A DNA stretch of 6,615 nucleotides from Spirochaetia bacterium. Its GTDB lineage: Bacteria; Spirochaetota; Spirochaetia; Treponematales; Rectinemataceae. Position 1 is the first letter of the stretch. Each line of letters starts with the position of its first letter. Where the stretch lies: NCBI GenBank assembly GCA_021286925.1, contig JAJTBL010000105.1:1-6615 (forward strand), in the 5' to 3' direction. A program made the translations under genes and the position numbers. This document shows, one piece after another, positions 1 to 5,906 of the stretch. The notes under the pieces are model-generated. The model did not search any database, had not been told where the DNA came from, and saw only the letters and a list, made by a program, of their open reading frames with translations.

Positions 1-1277
1 GGGGGTGATGGGTTTTCACCTTTGTTGCTATCAAGCACAAGATTGGAAACACTAGTGAATACTCTCGGTAATATAAAGAAACTTACAATTGCCAAAAACA
101 CCAGTCCAAGCACTCCACTTAGCCAGAAACCCGCATTGACTCCAAAACTCTCTGAAACTAACCCGCAATAAAGCGATCCTATTGGCGTCGATCCTACAAA
201 AAGCAAATTATATGCAGACATTACGCGGCCTCGCATCTCATCGGTAGAAAGAATCTGTACTGAAGTGTTGCATAATGTGGCATATGAAGACATACCGAAA
301 CCACATGCAGCTAATAGAATAGCTGAAAGCATAAAGTTCTTTTGCAATCCAGTTAAAACCATCGCAAAAGCAAGAATAAAGCCTGCAAGCACTATCAAGC
401 GAGGAGAAGGCACAAGTTTCTCCCCACTTAGGGACATAATAATTCCTGCCATCATGGATCCAAAACCCATTGCTGACATTAATAGCCCATATCTATCGGC
501 AGAAAGTCCTAGCGTAAGCTTAGCAAAACTTGGAATGAGTATATTCAAATTCATTAAAAACAGGCTGAAAAAACCAATCATTATTAAGATCAGCATAATT
601 CTTTTTTCTTTCCTGATATAGGAAAGCCCTGCTCTCAGTTCTCCTTTGAAATTTCCACCCTTTGCTCTTGGATTTCTCCCTGCTTTCATGAAGCACAAGC
701 TTGTAATCACTGCTATGTAGCTGCCTGAATTGAATAAAAAAGTCCATGGAATCCCAATTGCCGCAATCAACACCCCTCCAATTGCCGGTCCTAAAACTCT
801 CGCGACATTAAAAATGGTACTATTCAATGCTACCGCATTCACCACAAGCGATCTTTCACCAACCTGCTCAACAACAAAAGACTGCCGAGCAGGCCAGTCC
901 ACTGCAGTTAAAAATCCGGTAAAACCTGCTACAGCCAAAATATGCCAGTATTGGACATTGGGACTGAAAGCCAAAGCAGCAAGAATGAGGGCAGCTATCG
1001 AGAACAAGCTTTGCGTCACTATCAAAATTGAGCGCTTGGGGTATCGATCCAACAAGGGACCAATAAACAGTGAAAGCAGGAGAGAAGGCAGATATTGTAT
1101 GGTAGAAAGGAGACCAAGCTTAAAAGGGCTGTTTGTGAGTTTCAGGACAAGCCAGGCTTGACCGGTATTTTGGAGCCATGTTCCAATAACAGAAATTCCC
1201 TGTCCCAAAAACCATAACCGATAATCTTTGGAAGCAAGCGCAGGAAGCCTCTCTCTTAGCGTCATGCTAGCACCCAT
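1..1277 (-). CDS. MFS transporter, EntS-like DHA3/MFS_3 family (3' end outside window)
   Basis: I translated this gene by hand on the minus strand. It is open without interruption for 425 codons to the window edge, so only a short C-terminal part is missing; the family usually has 400-430 residues or somewhat more. Family hallmarks are clear: a DYRLWFLGQGIS start at about residue 18, GTWLQNTGQAWLVLKLTNSP (32-51), the loop 2-3 motif GPLLDRYPKR (73-82), DWPARQSFV (127-135), ALNSTIFNVARVLGPAIGG (150-168) and, in the second half, RGRVMSAYNLLFVGSTPIGS. About 12 hydrophobic segments are expected in the inner membrane. Relatives include the enterobactin exporter EntS and the yersiniabactin-locus protein YbtX, so a small-molecule or siderophore transporter is plausible, but family membership does not fix substrate or direction. 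It begins 6 bases after the ATPase stop and is the last visible gene of the operon. Two in-frame ATGs, at 1277 and 1265, compete, and neither has a good Shine-Dalgarno. The sampled part (1-240) is about 43% GC, below the upstream ATPase and permease. Confidence 0.9.
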   Translation of the reverse strand, partial: MGASMTLRERLPALASKDYRLWFLGQGISVIGTWLQNTGQAWLVLKLTNSPFKLGLLSTIQYLPSLLLSLFIGPLLDRYPKRSILIVTQSLFSIAALILAALAFSPNVQYWHILAVAGFTGFLTAVDWPARQSFVVEQVGERSLVVNAVALNSTIFNVARVLGPAIGGVLIAAIGIPWTFLFNSGSYIAVITSLCFMKAGRNPRAKGGNFKGELRAGLSYIRKEKRIMLILIMIGFFSLFLMNLNILIPSFAKLTLGLSADRYGLLMSAMGFGSMMAGIIMSLSGEKLVPSPRLIVLAGFILAFAMVLTGLQKNFMLSAILLAACGFGMSSYATLCNTSVQILSTDEMRGRVMSAYNLLFVGSTPIGSLYCGLVSESFGVNAGFWLSGVLGLVFLAIVSFFILPRVFTSVSNLVLDSNKGENPSP

Positions 1278-1287
1278 GTTTGTTCAT
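1267..1287 (-). other. Six-codon mini-ORF bridging the ATPase stop and MFS start
   Basis: On the minus strand an ATG at 1287 overlaps the ATPase TGA as ATGA, opens a reading frame MNKHGC and stops at TAG (1269-1267). One base later comes an in-frame MFS ATG at 1265. The alternative MFS ATG at 1277 lies inside this mini-ORF in another frame. No convincing Shine-Dalgarno precedes either MFS ATG, so re-initiation by ribosomes finishing the ATPase or the mini-ORF is possible. The arrangement is directly visible; any regulatory role is inference, and chance is a fair alternative. Confidence 0.3.
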
Positions 1288-2042
1288 GCGAGATACGCTG
1301 TCGGCACCTGAAGCATCCTGAAAGCAATACCATAGGATTTTTCAAGAAATTTCGGTTCAAGAACGACAGAAGGATTATCGAACATCATTATCTTTTTATT
1401 ATAGAGCAAAAGCACAAGATCGGAAACACTCTGTACGAGAGCCAAATCGTGAGTAGAAAAAATAATCGTCCTATTTTTCTTTGCCAACAGTGCCAACTCC
1501 CGGGCCACTCTTTGCGAGTTTGCTGGATCAAGCAAGGAAGTCGGCTCATCCAGAACCAGCGTATCGGCCTCCTGCGCGAGACAGCGCGCAATTCGAATCA
1601 GCTGGAATTCGCCGCCTGAAATTTCCGCGGCAGAACGCTGCTCAAGATGTTCGAGGTGCAATTCGGCAAGCGCGGACCGTGCCATGGCGTAATCCTGTTC
1701 CGAAGGCTGAGAAAGCGCTTGAATATGAGGTGCTCTGCCCATCAACACAAAATCCAGAACTGAATAATTGAATGGAAGGCGTTCAATCTGCGGCAAAAGC
1801 GCTATCGATCTGGCTCGTTCAAGCGGGGAAAGCGAACGAAGCGGTTGACCATTCAATTCGATTTTTCCCGATTCAGCTTTCAAATGCCCGGCAATCAAAG
1901 ACAGCAAGGTCGTTTTCCCCGCACCATTGGCACCGAGTATTGCAACCTTTTCCCCTGCTTCAATCGAAAATGAAATGTCTTCAAGAATTCGGCCTCTCCC
2001 AAGCCGTGAAAAAGAAACATTTTCGAGTGATACAGCCTTCAT
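1284..2042 (-). CDS. ABC importer ATPase, FecE/BtuD type (Fe-siderophore/heme/B12 family)
   Basis: This is a complete 252-residue nucleotide-binding subunit, the usual length for this family. It would sit on the cytoplasmic face and power the permease encoded just upstream. All ATPase elements are present: Walker A GANGAGKTT (37-45), Q-loop Gln85 in LLPQ, signature ISGGEFQLIRIAR (141-153), Walker B LVLDE (162-166) with catalytic Glu166, D-loop SLLD (169-172) and switch His198 in FSTHD. The signature begins with Ile and has Glu in place of Gln, a tolerated variant. The ATG overlaps the permease stop in an ATGA, and a GGAG at 2051-2054 lies 8 bases upstream, so the start is well supported. The family takes up Fe-siderophores, heme, cobalamin and, in some members such as Haemophilus MolBC, molybdate or tungstate. 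Sequence alone does not choose between these. Sampled lines are about 57% GC. Confidence 0.95.
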   Translation of the reverse strand: MKAVSLENVSFSRLGRGRILEDISFSIEAGEKVAILGANGAGKTTLLSLIAGHLKAESGKIELNGQPLRSLSPLERARSIALLPQIERLPFNYSVLDFVLMGRAPHIQALSQPSEQDYAMARSALAELHLEHLEQRSAAEISGGEFQLIRIARCLAQEADTLVLDEPTSLLDPANSQRVARELALLAKKNRTIIFSTHDLALVQSVSDLVLLLYNKKIMMFDNPSVVLEPKFLEKSYGIAFRMLQVPTAYLA

Positions 2043-3076
2043 CGCGCCATCTCCGTTTTTCTTGAAGTCAGAACGAATATAAACAAGAGCGCACCCATCA
2101 GGGCTGTCACAATGCCGAGCGGCAATTCGCCGGGGAAGAGGTTTTTCGCGATTCCATCAGCTAACAGAACAAAGACAGCTCCGCCAAGCATCGAGGCAGG
2201 CAAGGCATCTCTGCCATCAGGGCCGAATATGATCCTCGCTCCTTGCGGAACAACCAAGCCAACCCAGGCGACAATACCGCATGAAGCAGTCATCGCAGCG
2301 ACTCCCAGTGCGGCAAAAGCCGCAGCGATAGCACGTTCAGTTTCAGGATGGAGTCCCAATGATCTGCTGACCTGATCGTCGAGAGAAAGCAGACTCGATC
2401 TCCATCGCAATACAAACATGACCAATATGGAGGCGGCTGCCAGCGGCGCGATGCCTGCCAATTTTTGCCATGTCATGGCGGAAAGCGATCCCATCGTCCA
2501 GAAAACAATATCAGGAAGTGTTTTCAACGGGTCTGCCACATATTTGACAGCCGCGAGCAGTGATGAAAAGAATGCGGAAACAGCAAGCCCCGCGAGAACA
2601 AGCCGAAGAACCTGCCCGCCAAATTTAAATTTTTTAGCAAAAAAAAGGCTGAGAGCGAGCGCCCCCAAAGCCATGAAAAAAGAAAGGCTCATGACAAAAA
2701 CAGCCAAGCCGCGGTCACCAAGATTTTTTGCCAATGAAGGGCTGCTGCCGAGAACCAAGGCAATTGCAGCACCGAAGGCTGAGCCCTGGGAGACACCGAG
2801 AAAGCCTGCATCGACCAGCGGGTTGCCAAAAATTGTCTGAAGCATCGCTCCCGCCCCACCGAGTACAGCACCCAATAAGAATGCTCCCAAAGCCCTCGGA
2901 AGCCTCAGTGAAAAGAAAACCCGCTGGGTAGTTGTGTCGTTCACCAAATCCCGAATCGAAGTAAACCCCAATTGCGGATATCGGCCGATAAACAGGTAGA
3001 GGATAAAAACTCCAATCAGCAAAACAACCAGCAGGATCATCCTTCCTAATTTTCTGCCGTTATCCGCAGCCTTCAC
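2039..3076 (-). CDS. ABC importer permease, FecCD/BtuC family
   Basis: This is a complete 345-residue polytopic inner-membrane permease, expected to form a homodimer with about 10 helices per subunit that carries substrate delivered by the binding protein. FecCD hallmarks are seen in order: a first membrane segment at about 13-31, LRLPRALGAFLLGAVLGGAG (57-76), GNPLVDAGFLGVSQGSAFG (84-102), WVGLVVPQGARIIFGPDGR (271-289) and ELPLGIVTALMG (317-328). Most relatives have His where Gln278 stands in the VVPQ motif; the rest of this cytoplasmic segment looks normal. The start is GTG at 3076, overlapping the binding-protein stop in a GTGA, with a strong Shine-Dalgarno AAGGAAAGG at 3084-3092, 7 bases away. 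The stop overlaps the ATPase ATG, so all three importer genes are likely translationally coupled. A run of eight A on the plus strand (2639-2646) does not break the frame. Confidence 0.95.
   Translation of the reverse strand: MKAADNGRKLGRMILLVVLLIGVFILYLFIGRYPQLGFTSIRDLVNDTTTQRVFFSLRLPRALGAFLLGAVLGGAGAMLQTIFGNPLVDAGFLGVSQGSAFGAAIALVLGSSPSLAKNLGDRGLAVFVMSLSFFMALGALALSLFFAKKFKFGGQVLRLVLAGLAVSAFFSSLLAAVKYVADPLKTLPDIVFWTMGSLSAMTWQKLAGIAPLAAASILVMFVLRWRSSLLSLDDQVSRSLGLHPETERAIAAAFAALGVAAMTASCGIVAWVGLVVPQGARIIFGPDGRDALPASMLGGAVFVLLADGIAKNLFPGELPLGIVTALMGALLFIFVLTSRKTEMAR
2051..2054 (-). promoter_or_regulatory. Shine-Dalgarno for the importer ATPase
   Basis: GGAG within the final permease codons sits 8 bases before the ATPase ATG at 2042. 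It supports the start in the ATGA overlap. Confidence 0.6.
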
Positions 3077-4101
3077 TTGCCAGCCTTTCCTTCAACCGCG
3101 CCAGACAAGCGCGGCAATATGGTTTGATTGAAAAGCTTTTCGTCCATCCCATAGGCAAAACTGAAGAAATTTCTTGCCAGGCTTATCGCCGAAAAGTCGG
3201 GGAAAAGCGCCGGATTGAGTGCTGCCGCCATCCACCGCAACCCCAGAATCCAGCGGGTGTCAGGCTGATCCCATGAATAGAAATCTTTCACAAAACCATA
3301 GACATTGCCGCTTTTAACAGCTGAAACACCAGCCAGCCTTCCATCTTTCAGAAGATTCTCCGCTGATTTTTCAGGATTATCTTTATAGTTGATCATGAAA
3401 ATTACATCAGGATTCCATGCTGCGATCTGCTCGGCATTCACTTTCGCCCAGCCAGAACCAGGATTAGCTGATGTCCAAACCGGCACACCGCCCGATAATT
3501 CAACCATCATGGTTTGAATCCATGTTGCAGGAGGAACTTCCCAGATACCTTCAGCACCCGCTGAAGGCTGGAGCACCAATACCTTTCGCTTATCTGTCTG
3601 CTTTATTGCAGAGGTTTTATCGGTCACCTTTTTTACTTCGGATTTATACCAGGCTACAACCTCAGCTGCACGCTTTTCATTTTTAAAAAGCTTCCCCAGA
3701 AGCGCGATTTCTGCATAATAATCATCAGGATTTTCAAGATTCAAATACAACTGCTGGATGCCAAGAGCATCCAGTGCCGGTCCCAGGCTTTTTTTATTTG
3801 CACTCTTCATGATTACAAGATCAGGCTTGAATGATGCATAGGTTTCAGCACCGGCCGATGTTTCAAAAATCGGCCTTTTCGCGTATGCGGGGTCAATAGC
3901 GGCCAGAAAAATCCCCAAACCCTGATCCCCCTTTGCTGAAGCGACCACTTTGGAACCTGCTTCGGGGAAAAGATAGACTGCATCCACCACCATGATGACC
4001 GCCTTGCTTCCGCCAAGGACAATACGCTCCTGGGCAGACAGAGTCCCGGCAGCCAATCCAATTAATATAAGTACCGTGAAAAATTTGCTTTTCATGCTCA
4101 T
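3073..4101 (-). CDS. Periplasmic substrate-binding protein of Fe/cobalamin-type ABC importer
   Basis: This is a 342-residue binding protein of the PF01497-like (FecB/BtuF, class III) fold. A Sec signal peptide is obvious: Lys near residue 4, a hydrophobic core from about 7 to 18, and a probable cleavage LSA/QE after Ala23. There is no lipobox Cys, so the mature protein should be free in the periplasm. Family features include the N-lobe segment KPDLVIM (92-98), the linking helix around 145-165, WNPDVIFMINY (229-239), DGRLAGVSAVKSGNVYGF (253-270) and FYSWDQPDTRWILGLRWMA (274-292) near the C-terminus. The substrate could be a siderophore, heme, a corrinoid or possibly an oxyanion; no residue I can see decides. 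An in-frame ATG at 4107 is also possible, but AAGGA at 4109-4113 is 7 bases from the ATG at 4101 and only 1 base from the one at 4107. The gene follows the exporter gene by fewer than 20 bases and overlaps the permease start by 4. Confidence 0.93.
   Translation of the reverse strand: MSMKSKFFTVLILIGLAAGTLSAQERIVLGGSKAVIMVVDAVYLFPEAGSKVVASAKGDQGLGIFLAAIDPAYAKRPIFETSAGAETYASFKPDLVIMKSANKKSLGPALDALGIQQLYLNLENPDDYYAEIALLGKLFKNEKRAAEVVAWYKSEVKKVTDKTSAIKQTDKRKVLVLQPSAGAEGIWEVPPATWIQTMMVELSGGVPVWTSANPGSGWAKVNAEQIAAWNPDVIFMINYKDNPEKSAENLLKDGRLAGVSAVKSGNVYGFVKDFYSWDQPDTRWILGLRWMAAALNPALFPDFSAISLARNFFSFAYGMDEKLFNQTILPRLSGAVEGKAGK
3084..3092 (-). promoter_or_regulatory. Strong Shine-Dalgarno for the GTG-started permease
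   Basis: AAGGAAAGG on the minus strand lies inside the end of the binding-protein gene, 7 bases before the GTG at 3076. It decides in favour of the GTG start, which forms a GTGA overlap with the binding-protein stop. Confidence 0.75.
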
Positions 4102-4108
4102 TACCATA

Positions 4109-4116
4109 TCCTTTCC
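4109..4116 (-). promoter_or_regulatory. Shine-Dalgarno for the binding protein
   Basis: GGAAAGGA on the minus strand stands just after the exporter stop. Three in-frame ATGs follow, at 4107, 4101 and 4095, with spacings of 1, 7 and 13 bases from the AAGGA core. Only the middle one is optimally placed, and all three leave the signal peptide core intact. Confidence 0.7.
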
Positions 4117-4118
4117 GA

Positions 4119-5906
4119 TTATTTTACGTCAACAAGACTGATGTTTCCGGCGAAGAATTCTCGATATTCATCACAGGAGTATAAAAGCTCTTCATGCTTG
4201 CCGTACGCGATCATTTCACCTTCCTTCAGAAATAACACCTTATCGACATATTGGACGCTCGACAGGCGATGGGATACCGCAATAATAGTTATATCCTTAC
4301 CATCCAAAGCCTTCCAGAGCTTTTCCTCATTCCTGGTATCAAGGCTTGCGGTCATGTCATCGAAAAGGAGAATCTCCGGCTCTCTCGCCAATGCCCTTGC
4401 AATGGCAAGCCTTTGCTTCTGTCCACCCGAAACGCTGACACCGCGCTGGCCTAACACAGTGTTTTCTTTCAACGGGAAGGTCCGTATTTCGTCACCAATC
4501 TGAGCGGTCTCGACGCAGCGCCAGAAATCTTCAGTCTTCAAATTGGGGTCTTCTTCTTTTGTTCCAAAAGCGACATTTTCCTGAATTGTCCCCGAAAAAA
4601 GCAAAGGTTCCTGAGGAACATAGCCAAATAGCTTTGCCCATGAAGCAGGCTGAATTTCCTGAAGATTTTTCTCATTTATCGAAATTTCGCCTTCCTGCGC
4701 CGGCAATATACCGGCAATCATTTTTATCAAGGTAGTCTTGCCGCTTCCGACCGGACCGATCACGAGGATACGTTCTCCCTTTTTCAGGTCGAATGAAACA
4801 TGCCTGACCGCCGGGAGAAGCCTCCCTTCATACGCAAACGAGACGTTATGCGCTTTCAATGATTCAAAATGCTCAAGAATCGCTTGCTCTGCCTGCGACG
4901 CAGCAAAGCCGCGCCATGCCGGAAAATCCTTCATTTCTTCAAGCCGGTCAATATTGACAAAAGCCCGTTTGCCAAAGATGAAAAGCTGCGGTATGTCGAG
5001 GATAGGGTAAATCAGCAAATTGAGATAATTGTAAAAAGCATAGAATGTGCCGATCGTAATCGAGTTGCGTACAACCATCAGTCCGCCTGCGAAAATAAGC
5101 GCTATCTGGGCGACATAATCAATATTCTGATAGATGAGATTGAGTACGGTCTCTAATTTTATGACACCCATCTCCGTTTCAAAACGGCGCGCCAATGCGT
5201 CTGAAAAAAAGCGCTCATATTTTTTTTCAGAGGCAAACGCCTTTATAATCCTCGCTCCTGAAAAACTCATTTCGAGCTGTTCATTAATGTGCGAAATTGC
5301 CTGCTCATTTTTATTTACCTTATCATAGATGGTATCCTGCGTTTTGCTGAAAATATACAGCATGAAGGGCAGGGAAATAATTGAAAAAAGAGCAAGCCTC
5401 CAATCAAGCAGGAACATGGCTATCGCACAAAAAATGACTTTGCTTCCGGATTCAACTGCTCTGAAAATGCCTGAACAGAGAAACCACGATAGTTTCGGAA
5501 AATCGCTGATATCAGAGGTCAGTCGCGTCACCACATCGCCGGAGGAGTATTTCGAAAAAAACTGATAATCTTTTTCTGTCACAGCTTTGAAGTATTTATT
5601 CCTGACGATGTAATCAAAAACTACATTGAGAGCACCGCGGATGCCCGGGAAAAAACCGGCGATAAATCCAGCGAACCCGAGCGCAATAAAATACAGCGCT
5701 ATTTTTCTGATTTCTTTCAGCGGTTCAGCATATCGTGTATCATTTGTGAGAATATTTTGAAAGAGGTCGAATAACGTTCTTGTAAGGAGCGGGAACGCTA
5801 CCGCGACAGCGCTCGAAAGCAATGTCAGAAAAAGCAGCAATACAATGAGTCCCTTCTTTTCCTTCCAAACATACCATATCCAGCGTATATGATGTATTTT
5901 ATTCAT
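4119..5906 (-). CDS. ABC-exporter-fold half-transporter with degenerate catalytic site (BmrC/TM287-like)
   Basis: This is a complete 595-residue half-transporter: a membrane domain (about 18-325, six helices predicted), then an ATPase domain from about 353. The membrane domain carries the type IV exporter coupling signature SGDVVTRLTSD (122-132). ATPase elements are A-loop Tyr359, Walker A GPVGSGKTT (384-392, Lys390), Q-loop Gln432, signature VSGGQ (492-496), Walker B ILLFDD (512-517) and switch His546. Asp517 replaces the catalytic Glu, as known for the degenerate subunit of heterodimeric exporters such as BmrC and TM287. The partner is the gene immediately upstream, whose last 8 bases overlap this start. 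An in-frame ATG at 5912 is also possible, but AAGGA at 5914-5918 lies 7 bases from 5906. Most of the family exports drugs, lipids or peptides, but exporter-fold pairs such as YbtPQ and IrtAB import metal-siderophores. The iron-type importer downstream makes a metallophore-related role worth considering. Sampled lines are about 42% GC. Confidence 0.95.
   Translation of the reverse strand: MNKIHHIRWIWYVWKEKKGLIVLLLFLTLLSSAVAVAFPLLTRTLFDLFQNILTNDTRYAEPLKEIRKIALYFIALGFAGFIAGFFPGIRGALNVVFDYIVRNKYFKAVTEKDYQFFSKYSSGDVVTRLTSDISDFPKLSWFLCSGIFRAVESGSKVIFCAIAMFLLDWRLALFSIISLPFMLYIFSKTQDTIYDKVNKNEQAISHINEQLEMSFSGARIIKAFASEKKYERFFSDALARRFETEMGVIKLETVLNLIYQNIDYVAQIALIFAGGLMVVRNSITIGTFYAFYNYLNLLIYPILDIPQLFIFGKRAFVNIDRLEEMKDFPAWRGFAASQAEQAILEHFESLKAHNVSFAYEGRLLPAVRHVSFDLKKGERILVIGPVGSGKTTLIKMIAGILPAQEGEISINEKNLQEIQPASWAKLFGYVPQEPLLFSGTIQENVAFGTKEEDPNLKTEDFWRCVETAQIGDEIRTFPLKENTVLGQRGVSVSGGQKQRLAIARALAREPEILLFDDMTASLDTRNEEKLWKALDGKDITIIAVSHRLSSVQYVDKVLFLKEGEMIAYGKHEELLYSCDEYREFFAGNISLVDVK

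Noticed and set aside
265..747. Open frames of 118 codons (plus strand) and 75 codons (minus strand) inside the MFS region
   Set aside because: They lie in other frames of a continuous MFS gene whose minus-strand translation shows strong family motifs along its whole length, and they show no recognisable protein features themselves.
730..1161. 143-codon plus-strand open frame
   Set aside because: It is antisense to the MFS N-terminal half, which contains the most conserved motifs. The composition of its translation is that of a shadow frame.
2639..2646. Run of eight A as a possible frameshift site in the permease gene
   Set aside because: The permease frame reads through intact (FFAKKFKFGG) with family motifs on both sides, so there is no disruption to explain.
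2112..2840. Plus-strand open frames of 87 and 140 codons opposite the permease
   Set aside because: The permease is GC-rich with an Ala/Gly-rich sequence, which readily yields stop-free antisense frames. No ribosome binding site or protein family is visible.
4102..4118. Internal promoter or terminator between the exporter and binding-protein genes
   Set aside because: The gap is under 20 bases and is largely filled by the Shine-Dalgarno. I see no hairpin with a T-run and no room for a promoter.
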